64,000 nucleotides of DNA, taken from positions 752,814-816,813 of the forward strand of contig CAWUHX010000080.1 in the NCBI GenBank assembly GCA_963922205.1, written 5' to 3'. The translations under genes were made by a program, and so were the position numbers. The first letter of the stretch is position 1. Every line of letters starts with the position of its first letter. The notes under the pieces were generated by a model. The model saw nothing but the letters and a program-made list of their open reading frames with translations, was not told where the DNA came from and did no database searches. This document shows positions 32,795 to 44,700 of this stretch, one piece after another. The DNA is from Romanomermis culicivorax. Lineage: Eukaryota > Nematoda > Enoplea > Mermithida > Mermithidae.

Positions 32795-34989
32795 TTATTT
32801 ATAGTCGATATCCAACGGTCCTTTCTTCCACATGTTGGGCACATTGTTATGAAGTCGTGCACTCCGACGCGGCTCATCATTCCTTTGCATTAATCTTCGT
32901 TTGTGCTGGAATCAGACACCACCATGTCATGTGACAAAAAATGCAATGTTTTTTATTACAAGACGCTTCAATATTTGGAAACATATCCAAAATTTGTCTG
33001 TGATTGTAATTGTGCAAACGAAAATTTGTAAGTCTAGTACTCATCTTTTCCTGCATTTTAGAAATTTAAAAAGTCCAACTTTCCATTTGTTCCTTCCATT
33101 AATAAGTTCATGACAAATTTAATTTTAATCAGTTTCTGTAATTACTTAACTAGAAAATAATCGTTTTTGTATTTTTTCGAAAAAAGCAATATGCGACGGT
33201 TTAAATTCGAGACAAATATGTACGATTTTTTACAATCATACTTGTTTTCATGGAAGTCGAGAGAACAGTTATTGGGCCTGCCTATATGGGAGGATGGAAA
33301 AGCTGTTTTAAAATATAATTATGTAGCCGACAAAAGGGAAAATTGCAGCAGCTTTTGAGTCTATACAGGAAGTGTAGAAAGTATAGGAGTGGCATTAAGC
33401 TGGTCAGATTTTGCTTATAGCGTTCGGGTCTTGGGGATGATCGAACATCAAACCAACATCTTCAAATGTAAAAGTTTAATTTAATTTAGGTACGTTTGGA
33501 TGGAGGTCGACAAGATGAGAATGTCGATAAAAAGAGGAAGTGCATATAAAATCGAAAAATACAGCAAAAGGTTGCACGTAAAATTCAAAATATTAAAAAT
33601 CCTCATTCATCGAAGTCAATAAATTTGAAAATACGGTACAAACGTTATAGTTGCTACAGTATGACCGTATCTTACACCATTTATTAATACTTTCAAAATG
33701 TAAATAATGAACACAAAAACTTAAAACATTTTTCAATTTCCTTGAATTTTTCAGTTTTAATCATAGTTTTGAAGATAAAGATGACGAATGCATTTATGAA
33801 CAAAGTGTATTTTTTATTTCCTGCAGATTTAAATAAATTTGTTATGACGATTTTATTTTCTAGTTAAAAAATTTTTTTCCCTTTTTTACTTTTTCTTTTT
33901 ACTTTTTCTTTTTACTTTTTCTTTTTACTTTTACTTTTTACTTTTTCTTTTTACTTTTTCTTTTTACTTTTTCTTTTTACTTTTTCGTTTTACTTTTTCT
34001 TTTTACTTTTTCTTTTTACTTTTTCTTTTTACTTTTTCTTTTTACTTTTTCTTTTCACTCTTCCTTTTTACTTTTTCTTTCTATTTTTTCTTTTTACTTT
34101 TTCTTTTTACTTTTTCTTTTTACTTTTTCTTTTTACTTTTTCTTTTTACTTTTTCTTTTTACTTTTTCTTTTTACTGTTATCTTTTATCTTTCTTCTTTT
34201 TTCTTTTTTCTTTTTTTCTCTTTTCTTTTTTCTTTATTCTTTTTTCTTTTTTCTTTTTCTTCTTTCTTTTTTCTTTTTTCTTTTTTCTTTTTTCTTTTTT
34301 CTTTTTTCTTTTTTCTTTTTCCTTTTTTCTTTTTTCATTTTTCTTTTTTTTCTTTTTTGTTTTTTTCTTTTCTGCTTTCTTTTCTAATTGTAAGTGCTTC
34401 AACTTTAATAGGCCACTAAAGCCTCGGCTTTGATGTTCAATACTTTCTACCCCACCATATAGACTCAAGTGCAATAAGCATAATAGAATCTATTCATCTC
34501 CAGTCCTGTAGTTCCCATACTCCATTAAAATGGCCAATGTGATGAGAAATTCTTTGCCAGCAATACACTCATAAATTAGGGTATCATTTGCACTGCTCAA
34601 ATACTGAGATTATTGTTTTACCTGATGAATCCATGAATAGACAGCCGTTTGTACTGGTGGAAAAGATTACAGTACAAAAAAGGGTTCTCAAGTAATAAAG
34701 TATTACTACTACTTTTACTACTACTACTACCACTGTGTTTCAACCCTTTTCTCCAAGAATAAGAAATTTTCAAATACATACGACTGTGAGTGAGTGAGGC
34801 ATTTCTGGTTCTTAATGTTTTGAAATAAGTTGTGAAATATGTACTCAGAGTCAGCAATACTGACTGTACATGCCACACTCGCATATCCTGAACTTACTAT
34901 TTCATGTTCTTTCTGTCTCTTCAGTTGTTTTGCCAGTTCAAGCAATTGACGTTGGTATCGTATTCCGGAGATTGGCGTGTCATAGAATG
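32795..34989 (-). CDS. Candidate last two exons of a minus-strand gene
   Basis: Exon at 34989-34898: acceptor AATGTTCAG, 30 codons rich in helix-forming residues (RQLLELAKQLKRQKEHEI), ending at a GTAAGT donor in phase 0. Exon at 32905-32795: acceptor CTGATTCCAG, opening in phase 0, 36 codons (HKRRLMQRNDEPRRSARL... GPLDIDYK) and a TAA that overlaps an AATAAA signal. The phases match, giving a 2.0-kb intron that contains the pyrimidine microsatellite. Upstream exons were not found and the protein is not recognised. Splice signals and polyadenylation signal make this better than chance but unproven. Confidence 0.35.
33167..33358 (+). CDS. Unrecognised short open frame
   Basis: About 57 codons from an internal ATG at 33191 (MRRFKFETNMYDFLQSYLF...). 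It has an aromatic-rich sequence and no recognised domain. It lies inside the intron proposed for the minus-strand gene. Low support. Confidence 0.15.
   Translation: MYFFEKSNMRRFKFETNMYDFLQSYLFSWKSREQLLGLPIWEDGKAVLKYNYVADKRENCSSF
33885..34375 (+). repeat. Pyrimidine microsatellite
   Basis: The first part (to about 34175) is a 13-bp unit ACTTTTTCTTTTT repeated about 22 times with few changes. The second part (about 34190-34375) is (TTTTTTC)n. The plus strand is almost pure pyrimidine. The lysine-rich minus-strand frame over it is an artefact of the repeat. Confidence 0.95.
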
Positions 34990-35640
34990 CTGAACATTAC
35001 AGTCATGAGGTATATTAATGACAAGTGTCAAGGAAAAGTTCGAATACCTAATATCATGCTGATGAGCAGGAAAGTCAGAACTAAAACACATTTTCTGAAA
35101 CTCAATGACATTTTCAAAATGTTGATGGCCAGAAGAAAATAATATAGTCACTTGCATGGATTTTTATATCACTTCGAAGAATCTTTGCCCTTTTGAAGAA
35201 CGATTTTTAATTGAATACAGAAGGTTGTTTTCATACTTTTCGATAAGTGCATACTATTTTGAATTTGAAACGCGGAAGTGATGATTTTTCAATCTGTAGC
35301 CCGTTTCTATAACAGGCTTGCAAATGCAAAACTCGAAGAATTGTTACTATTGTCATGCACGATTTTTGCTGAAGATCAGTTGAATATAGATTTTAGCAGA
35401 AAGACCTAAAATATAAACTGATACCTGCCTTACATTTCCATTATTCACAAGCATTCAACAAAGACAAGCTGTAGTTTCGATCGATAGCAATAGGAATCAA
35501 TGAGAAGGTCGAGGCTCTATTCTGGAACATACTACAGTGCTTTAAACAGCTTAAAACGACCTCACAATTTTTTTCCCTTTTGAAAAATATTTACACTAAA
35601 ATTGTGTAACAATCCGAAATATGATTGATTCCATCATTGG
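34990..35640. other. No recognised feature
   Basis: AT-rich sequence between the candidate minus-strand exon and the minisatellite. Nothing supported. Confidence 0.3.
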
Positions 35641-35804
35641 AGTGTGAACCCCAATGGTGAAGGGGACCACAGTGGCGGTAGAGACGTCGGTGGCGGTAAG
35701 GATCACAGTGGTGGTAGATACTCACTTCCCCTAGTCAAGTGATCTAGATCATGTGATATCATGTATCTCCGCCATTTTCCTATACTTTATCATGGGTATA
35801 TGTT
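35641..35804. repeat. Minisatellite foldback family, partial copy
   Basis: Copies of the GTGGCGGTAAGGA-type unit, then the family's flank with GATCATGTGATATCATG and CCGCCATTTTCCTATA, up to the TGTT at which solo LTR copy 2 is inserted. After the LTR the flank seems to resume (TTAACGTTGCACCCCAT), so the LTR landed inside this repeat. Confidence 0.6.
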
Positions 35805-36718
35805 TGTAACGTACCTGCTAACGCAGTACTGTAAATATATAGGATACTGTATGTGATAGTCATTCATTAAATATTACTTCATTTTCATAATTTATTGTCT
35901 CAAGGTTGTCTGGGATTCACACCCAAACATTCCTGTAAAAATCATGTGAAGTACTTTATTTTGATCCTTTCACACCCGGGTAGCCCCTATTGACCCAATT
36001 AAGACGCCCCAATTAATTTTCACAAACGGCAGCTGGTCCCCTAGAACCTACACTAAACTACACATTCCACGGCTACCGTGATCCCCCATAAAAATCGTAA
36101 ACAACACCTGCACACAGTAAAAAGTAGAAGCCCCACCAGACAGTAGTCTCAAGTGCAACGGTAGCAACAGTCCCACAAAACGTGTGTACACAGAGAAATA
36201 GATACAGAAAGCATGCCCAGAAGCACAGAGGTGTGGCTAAGCCCACTGTAGGAATTAAGCAAGACACGAAAAGCATGCCGTACTAGAAAAGCATTGAAGG
36301 GCGTGACTAAATTAGCAAGAATAGTAAAGCAGGAAGCGGCGATTGGCGGAAGAAGATGGACAGAAGCAAGACCTCCCGCCACGCCCAGGGAGTGGCCAAA
36401 AACGTCGTATTTAAAGAAAAGCAAAGGGTGATTTTGATATTATTCGTAGTTCTCAGTTTCATTTGTCCGCGATCGTTTCATTTTTATTTGCAAGCATCGT
36501 TTTCGTTCTGCGAGCAAGTTTTCCCTTTTTTCGGAAGCAATTAAGCCGTTTTGTAACTCGCCGTGTGTTGCCGTTATTGTTGTCGACGACCCAAAGCAGC
36601 CGTCAATTATTATTCGTGTTGCCCCTATTCGTATCGCCCTACCGTATCCCGCGCGGCCTATTGTAATCCCCGACCGTAATTGGATAAAGTAAAGTGCTTC
36701 TCAAATCTGGTTGTTACA
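35805..36718 (+). mobile_element. Solo LTR, family copy 2
   Basis: A 914-bp unit starting TGTAACGTACCTGCTAACGC and ending CTGGTTGTTACA, flanked by the 4-bp duplication TGTT (35801-35804 and 36719-36722). It aligns over its whole length with copies 1 and 3. An AT-rich promoter-like site (GTATTTAAAG) lies near 36408. Confidence 0.88.
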
Positions 36719-36770
36719 TGTTTTAACGTTGCACCCCATTCAGTCCAGTATGACTACTTCTTTTACACAG

Positions 36771-36915
36771 GTATGTCTTGACCCACGTGAATGCTTCTGG
36801 TGTTGATGCCATCATGAAGGATTGGAGACAGAAAGGCAATGATGATAATGATATCTATAGTCGAGAGCATAGGATTGCCCAAGTTGACAGTGAAGGAAGG
36901 AGTGACCGTTTCTGA
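36771..36915 (+). CDS. Candidate terminal exon
   Basis: Acceptor ACTTCTTTTACACAG ends at 36770. 47 codons follow (YVLTHVNASGVDAIMKDW... to SEGRSDRF) and then TGA at 36913-36915. Composition is G+C-richer than around it and the protein is hydrophilic and gene-like. No upstream exon could be joined, and no family is recognised. A longer minus-strand open frame overlaps its end, so strand is uncertain. Confidence 0.35.
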
Positions 36916-37337
36916 GATTTTAAAGTTTTTAAAAATTTTATGAACAAAAAATTTAACTTACCACTTTTTGGCAAGCGAACTATCATTAAATGGGATTTAA
37001 TATTGACTGTAAAACAATAAAAGGTAAGTCTAAGACGCTTTCGAATCATTTGTAATTCACACGAGTTTTTTGAAATATGTAGATCAGGAGGATATTTCAG
37101 AATGATATCCTCGTGTGGGTCATGATGGCATTGGCAAGCATCATGAAAATCCAAATCTAACCCCATGCTGGAAAAGCATTGGAATCCTATGGCAGAAAAC
37201 ATAAAATTCCTACATGCGTTTTTTTTCCTCATGAGATTTGACGTCACATCTTTAATTAACGATTTACATGATTGAACAGCACAAAAAGTGGTTTTCACGA
37301 TCAAGTTTTGTGAACAGAGACGCTGATCCGATAGCAT
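36855..37337 (-). CDS. Unrecognised 160-codon open frame
   Basis: Starts at a real ATG (37337) and is unusually long for AT-rich DNA. The product is cysteine-containing (HDACQCHHDPHEDI) with a basic C-terminal half. No domain recognised. It overlaps the plus-strand exon candidate at 36771-36915, and at most one of the two is likely real. Confidence 0.25.
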   Translation of the reverse strand: MLSDQRLCSQNLIVKTTFCAVQSCKSLIKDVTSNLMRKKNACRNFMFSAIGFQCFSSMGLDLDFHDACQCHHDPHEDIILKYPPDLHISKNSCELQMIRKRLRLTFYCFTVNIKSHLMIVRLPKSGKLNFLFIKFLKTLKSQKRSLLPSLSTWAILCSRL

Positions 37338-38156
37338 GCAAGTGTACTATCCGTATGCGGCATTGAATGAACCAGTTTTCCAAAGAATCATAATCTTTAA
37401 GATAATATCATGGCCAAAATAATCAAATAATTCTTACGTAAACAAATGTCCGTTTGTTGTTTGTTTCATATGGATTCGTTAGAAAAAATAATCGATCATT
37501 TGATTCTCTTTTCATTGTTGTCGGCATTTTATGTGTTAGGTAAGATATTAAACAATTTGTTTGAAGCACCGAAGTATTACTGAATGGATTAATAATTTCA
37601 AGAGCCGTTTCACACGCATTTGCAGCAAGCAAATTTCCATATATCGGCATGGCTTTTGCATCATTAGCAGATTATTTCTTACATGAGGAGGTCTGCAGAG
37701 ATTCTGAAACTGCACCTTTTGTGGAGTATTTGATATCCATGAGTGAGTTTTCTTTTTCCTCCAGGTGTTCACGAAAAACATCATACGATTATAAAGAAAC
37801 ATTAAAGAATATGTGACGAACATGCTAACAACAAATTCAAGTAAAAATTTCAGTACTGTTCAATTGCTCGCAGATCCAAAACCCAAGAAGATCCCCTTTG
37901 GTATTACAGTGTCATCAGTGTTCCTATGATAGAATATAAATGATAGAACAATCACTGACAATTTTCATGCCAACGTTTTAGTAAAAAGGGATCCAGGGAC
38001 GAAAAAGCTCTATACTACCTAATACAATATGAGACAGTTACTAATGATTTACTGTTAAAATACTCTACATTTTATTTGGGACCTATCGATCTGATAAGTG
38101 ATGATTTTTTTCAATAAAGTGATCTGTGCTAGATATGTACACGAATTTGACGGCAG
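37338..38156. other. No recognised feature
   Basis: AT-rich sequence, nothing supported. Confidence 0.3.
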
Positions 38157-38255
38157 TATGTAAAAGAAGTGATAGAAAACTATGAAAAACTGAGAGAGCA
38201 GAACAAACGAGAATCCCTGTCGTGCACACGGCTTGCAGACGTCAATCCGATGTGA
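38157..38255 (+). CDS. Candidate terminal exon
   Basis: Acceptor GACGGCAG ends at 38156. 32 codons follow (YVKEVIENYEKLREQNKRES... LADVNPM) and then TGA. Charged, helix-like and G+C-richer than the surroundings. It could close a plus-strand gene just before the phosphatase. Weak acceptor and no joined partner. Confidence 0.25.
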   Translation, partial: YVKEVIENYEKLREQNKRESLSCTRLADVNPM

Positions 38256-38783
38256 AAACAGAGCGGCACTGAGACACCAGGTTATAATTACTGCATCTAA
38301 CCCAGCATAAGCACGAGATAATTTGCTATTCCAAGAATAGACTCTACCCTAGTCACTATTCTCATGCAGTGGTAAATCACTCACTTGCAGCAGAACTGCT
38401 GGTAAATCACCCACTTGCAGCAAAAACAAAAAACACTTCATTGACAAGTGAAACATGAAAACAAAATGGACATAACATGCAAACAGACCATTTTATGATA
38501 CACAGTTATGCAAAACAATGATATGAAAGAAAAGAAAACTAAATAATTTACATAAAAAATCGTACAAGTAGTATACTCCATTCATTGTTGAAATGTAAGT
38601 GATGATGAACTGTTGCATCTTCATTTGTATAAGCCAAAATATTAAACCCTTCTACAGTGCTCCCATCCATGTAACAGAAGATCATGGTAAAACCAATCAA
38701 CAATATGTTAATCAATAGTTGATTTCAGTAGTAAATCCAGTGGGAGGTTCCTGAAACTTCGTCCACATATGCTTCGCCCTTAG
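38256..38783. other. Region upstream of the first phosphatase exon found
   Basis: Should hold either the promoter or an intron of the phosphatase gene. A single MITE-like end (ATACTCCATTCATTG) is near 38574. No signal-peptide exon was found. Confidence 0.3.
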
Positions 38784-41700
38784 TGCACAGTACCAATTCA
38801 CGTTGTACACAGAGACTTTTAGTAAGCTCCAAATCACACAATTTAGGCACGCCTGATTGCACTCAGGAGCCATGTCAAATTGGGGGCAAAAAATCGATCA
38901 AATTCTTTTTCTTCGCCGATTGGGGCGGTAAAGCAGAGCCGCCTTACTACACTGGTATGGAAATGAAGCTAGCCGAAGGGTTAGCTATTGTGGATAAACG
39001 TGAACGTTGTGATTTTTTTGTGACCGCGGGCGACAATATTTATCCGAGAGGTGTGAAAAATTCCAGCGATCCGCGATTCCAGGTAACTTGAGGTTGAAAT
39101 AGGTTCCGTCCACCTCCATGCACTTTGTCCTTGAAGCCTAACCGAATCACTCTCGATAATAGTACATTACTTTAATTGAGTTAAAAATATACTTACCAAC
39201 TTGGGATGTGTTGGTGTGGTAAAACATGCTTCCATGCATTCAAATTGATCTACGATTCTTGAAACAGGTCTCAATCTATTGAGAATTGATGCTGATGAAT
39301 ACTAAACATGCGCCTGGCAGACGATGGGAGTAGTTATGCTGGCCCCAATGGCGCGTGTGTTGGAGTATATACACACGTTAAAGTATTGGAAAAGGGCAAA
39401 GCCACCCGATATCATGTGACCAGGATCACGTGACCAGTGGAAGTGAGTCTTTTACTGCTCCTAAGGCCTTTACCACAACCAGGGTCTTTACCGTCACCAG
39501 GGTCTTCATACCAGGGCATCTATCATCGCCAGGGACTTTACTGCTACGCGGGTCCATAGCATGCATGCAGGTGGGGGGGCTTTTGGGGGGTTTTGACCTC
39601 CAGCAGATTTTTATTGACCCCCAGCAGATTCTTGCTGACCCCCAGCAGATTTGACTCCCCTAGCAATGATTGAGAAGTTGACGAAGGAAAATGATCAAGA
39701 GAGAAGAGAAAGTCGTCATGAAAATGGAAATGATGCTATAGTTTAACAATTTTTCTAAACAAAGCATACTTGATTCCAAAAGAGTAACATTAAAACTGTA
39801 AAAAGTGCTGTCTAAGCAAATTATTTAACGTATCTGACTAATATAGTTGTAAGAATATGCTGTTTGGATGTTAGAAGATCTTTCTATGACCTTTCTTTTC
39901 ATTATCAAGAATGAAAAAAAAATTTGTATTCCACCCCCCGTCCTGGCTGACCACCAGCAGAATTTCTATGCTGTGCATGTATGGTCCCTAGCAATACTCG
40001 GGTTTCTACCACGACCAAGTTGTTACTGTTGCTACTGAATTGGAAATATAACATAAAACGTAGTAAATAAATTTAATTAATTAATCATTTGAACTACACA
40101 AATTTTATTAATGCATATATCCTCCAACACCATATGGTAAAATTGGATGCAAAAGATATTGAAATAGAAAAATATTACATTTTATCTTCTGCTAAAACAT
40201 TTGAAGATGTCCAAGACGGTATTCACTTCATTTTCTAAAGTAAAGATATAAGCTGCAGACGTCAATATAACTGAGGTTATTTGCAAGTGTTTCATCCAGA
40301 TTGCGTTTATTTTTGTGGTACAGTTTTACTGCATTTGAACGACCTCCAAAACATGCTGCAAATTACTGTATCCTATGTATTTCGAAGAAGACAGAGAAGA
40401 AAAACTCTTAATACCATCTCGACGATTAATAGGCTCCATAATTTTGACACAATTTAAAAATTCTTTCATGTCATTGTTGTCGTACAACTGTGTGAACAAG
40501 TCAAACTCTCTCATTTCAATCACAGCATAACCCAAACTACGCAAAGGTTCTTTCCTAAGCATTTACAGCAGTGGCTAGGGCATCACTACTCAATTGTATC
40601 CAACATTTATACATTGTGTATACCATAAAATAATGCTGATAGTAAAGAGATGAAAATTCAATTTATAATGAGACTTTCAATTTGATGGAAAGAATGAAAG
40701 TTTGATGCAATTTTAGGGAATTGAAGCTAAGTTTTATGAAGATAAATGATTAAAAAATTGTTGTAGAGGAACTAAATTTATTTTTTTGTGACTGAGGAAC
40801 ATTTCTAGAAGTTACAACACAGAAACTGACCTGAAAATTACAAAATTTTTATTTTTGGCTTACAGTTGATAGATTTTGATATCCAGAGTTTGAAAATGGA
40901 ATCAATTTTGAAGGAGATTATTTAAGTTTGGAAATATAGCGAGCGCAATAAAAAAAATATGCATCACTTACAGTTAAATTAGGTAGAATGTTGGTTAGAA
41001 CTGTCTGAACTTTGATTTTGCATAATAATGGGAATTAATTTTCACGACAAAAATCTGAACTTTATGTAAATTTTGTGGTTTCCAATAATCCATATTTGCT
41101 GATTTTATGATATTAATGATGAAGGAAAACTAGTTTTCATCTGAAAATTGAAATATCACATGTATTGTATGGTAACATTTAACATTCCCACCATAGGATT
41201 AATGTTAGATCTAATCCATCGGTTCCAAACCCTTTTTGTACCATCCGAACTAGGATAATCCCAGCTACCCCAGCATTGTTTTGGGACAGCTCCGGCACCA
41301 CTCAGAAAGTCCTTCAACACTAGTGACAGTATTAGGAGCCCCCTATCCATACATGCACAGCATAGAAATTCTGCTGGGGGTCAGCCAGAACAGGGGGTGG
41401 AACACAAAAATTTTTTTCGTTCATGATAACGAAAAGAAAGGTCTTCTAACGTCCAAACAGCATATTCTTACAACTATATTAGTCAGATATGTAGAATAAT
41501 TATCTTAGAATGCACTTTTTAAAGTTATAATGTTACTCCTTTGGGATCAAGTATGTCTTGTTCAGAAAAATTGTTAAACTACAGCATCATTCCCACTTTT
41601 ATGACGACTTTCTCTTCTCTCTTGCTCGTTTTTCTTCATCAATTTCTCAATCATTGCTGGGGCCGTCAAATCTGCTGGGGGTCAGCAAGAATCTGCTGGG

Positions 41701-44700
41701 GGTCAAAATGCCCCCAAACCCCCCCCCCCCCCCTGTGCATGTATGCCCCTATCCCTCCAAGGGGGGTGTTGTATTGTAATATAAATGATTCACGCGCAGA
41801 ATTTATGTTTCACTGATTCCAAACTCGGACACCTTGTTGAGCTCTGGTCAGGATAATAGCGCATAGCCAGACATTGGGCAGGGGTGAGACAGCTCTGGCA
41901 CCACCAAGAAGCTCTTCTTGAGCATTTGGATTTATCTGTCTCTGGAAAGAAATATATTGATAAATTTTCACTTCTATTCCCTGCCATTACCTTACCATTT
42001 TGATCAACTTTCGCTTATTTGATGAATCTCTCCGAAGGAATTATACCTAGCAATATTTTCTGTTCAATTCATCATTTCATTCTTCCATAATTAGCAACTC
42101 TCATCAGGATTCAAGCCTTCAAAATTTACTTAGCTGCATTAGCTGTTATATGACTTTTTTTATAATGCCATATTTCATCGAATATTCCATAAAGTTCGTT
42201 TGCGCATGTGATAGCCCAAGTTCTGTACATTAGAACTGCCTTAAATTATTGCTTCTTCAGTTAATATGTCGACTAAATTACTAATCGTAATTTACTGGTC
42301 ATTAATCGTAATGCTTCTATTTGTGCAGTGTCGCGGAGGAATAGGCTACAGAAGTGGGTAAAGAAGGGTTCGTTACAGAAAATGTTTTGAATCTACACCA
42401 TAGATATAAACCCGTATTTTTGGAGGTGTTTAACTAAAACACAGAATTTATGCTCAGACTGGTCTTGAACGTGGAATTCTTGGGCCAGATCAGAAGTGTG
42501 TATAGTTCAGGAATGTCTGAAACATGGTATGTTTGGATACTCAGATATTTGGAATGATGGTGAGAAATTATCGAAACATTTTAGGCCTATAGACGAGATG
42601 AAGACTCAACTAGCGAAAAACTTGTCAGAAACTTTTTCAAAGTATCAACCGAAAGTCAAAAACTCCGAAAAAAAATTTTGTTTTAAATTTTAGTCATAGT
42701 GGCCCAAGTTGAACCCATTAATTGTCTTTCGGCATTTATATGAAGACAAGAAGTCCTTCAACATCAGTATGATTTCTCCATCTGAGCTTCATTATTCTAC
42801 GCTTCAGATGGTTGGCTTGTACGATAAGTCACATGATCCAGTCCAAGCAATTCACATTCTGGTTGGCTATATCCGAGCAAAAAAATCTCTGTATTGCATG
42901 AAACTGACCTGATTCCATGTTTTAGTCAGTTTCCGAGTCTTCTGCAAATATTTCACATTTTTGATAAGATTTGAGAATCCCACTAGTCCGTGTGAATTCC
43001 ATATATTAGTTAGACTACTTTTCTGAGCTGATTTTCACCAAATGTTCTAGTGGTGAATCCAGCTGTTCATCATGGGATCTACCCTGTAGACACCACAACT
43101 ACAATTTTCTGCACAATATTCAAGTGATTCAGTTGGAATGCAGATAACAGACGTGTTCAAGTGCTCAAGCACTTCACTGAGCATTATATTTCTGACATGC
43201 TGGCCTCATGAAACTTGGGCGTAGGGCACAAATTTAAACAATCCAGCCTAAGGTTAGATGTATGACATTCAAATTTGAGGTATATTTTTGACTCTATCAA
43301 AGGTGCATGTTCTCGATCGACTATTATTGGCCATTTGCAAAATTCCTCCTGATTTCCAGTGTTTTCCTAATCCATACGATCTCAAAGTATGTAATGAACT
43401 CGGGTCAAATTGGGGTTGATGTATCAAAAACATGCTTCAAAAAATGTAACTTTATTTTTGATCAGTTGTCATTAGTTTCAGGTTCGATTTGAATGTTCAT
43501 TTCCCCTCTTCAAAGTCATTAAATTTCCTAAAAAAATTTCAATGACATGTTTTTATAGCGTAAAAACATGTAGCAGATTTTTGTAGCTATGATCTAAACA
43601 AAGTCAGCTGATTCATGTCTATGGTGATAATAAAACTTTTTGTGCTCTCTTGTAAGGTTTATCATATGTTTTCAGGATTTCGCAATGAGAACACATATTA
43701 TGTCAGATGTTGGTAGGGAAAATCAATGTGTGAAACGTGTTGCATCGACAATACACAAAAATGTTATAGAAACTGCATGGATGTTACTGTTCACCAGGAT
43801 TTTGTCGAACTGAGGAAGGCACTTGTATCGAAAAAGCTGTTTTAGCCAAATGAACTGCCTGATTTTGTTTCGTTTTTTTTGTTGTTTTTGCGTTTCAGAG
43901 CAGATAAAATTCTGATATTTTTGTTGAAAAAAGTACATTATTCATAGATAAGTTGAAAATAGCAGCATTGTGCAGGTCATTGCTTATACTGAGAAAAGTA
44001 AAATTGGATACATTGAACTTTTCTTTGGATATAAAGTGGCAGACCTGACAAATAATTCCATTTACAGTAAATCAATATGAGCCCTCAAAGAGTCGCAAAA
44101 TACCTGGAGAAAGTCTAAACCCAGGAAACTGGCAGAGGGGAAACCTCAGCAATGCAAACTGAAGAACCATACACCCTGTCATACTCCACATGAAACTTAA
44201 GTTCAATTCAAAAGTGAAATCACTGACTTTCGCCAACTGTCACCAATTCTTAGCATTCAATCAGCCACGATCGGTGACAGTCACTGATTTTAAGGAATAA
44301 TTAGGTAATCGGCAGAATTGTCAGCTGTCACTGACTGTCGCTACTGTAACGACCAGTTTTGGAAGTTACGCTAGGTTACGCTAGGCAACGGCGCGGGATA
44401 CGGTAACAACGGCAATATGAAAGAAACAATCGACGGCTGCTTCAGTCATCGACAACAAAATGAAGAAAACACGCGTTCTGCTTGCAAATAAAACAGACTC
44501 CGTTTAACTGCTTTCGAATAAATTATCGCTTGCAAATAAAAACGTGCGCTTGCAAATAAAATTAAAACCACCAATTCTGACGGAATCATGCTTTGCTTCT
44601 CTTTAAATATGGCTTTTTGGCCACTCCCTGGGCGTCGCGGGAGGTCTTGCTTCTGTCCATCTTCTTACGCTAATCGCCGCTTCCTGCTTTGTTATTCTCG

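Noticed and set aside
34178..34474. 98-codon lysine-rich minus-strand frame
   Set aside because: It is the translation of the (TTTTTTC)n repeat; no start context or domain.
36073..36424. Hydrophobic minus-strand frames in solo LTR copy 2
   Set aside because: Similar frames appear in copy 3 only because the DNA is the same LTR. They are interrupted in copy 1 and have no domain.
41558..41816. Proline-rich frames at the end of the MITE copy B
   Set aside because: They are caused by the C run and CAGCAGA repeats of the element.
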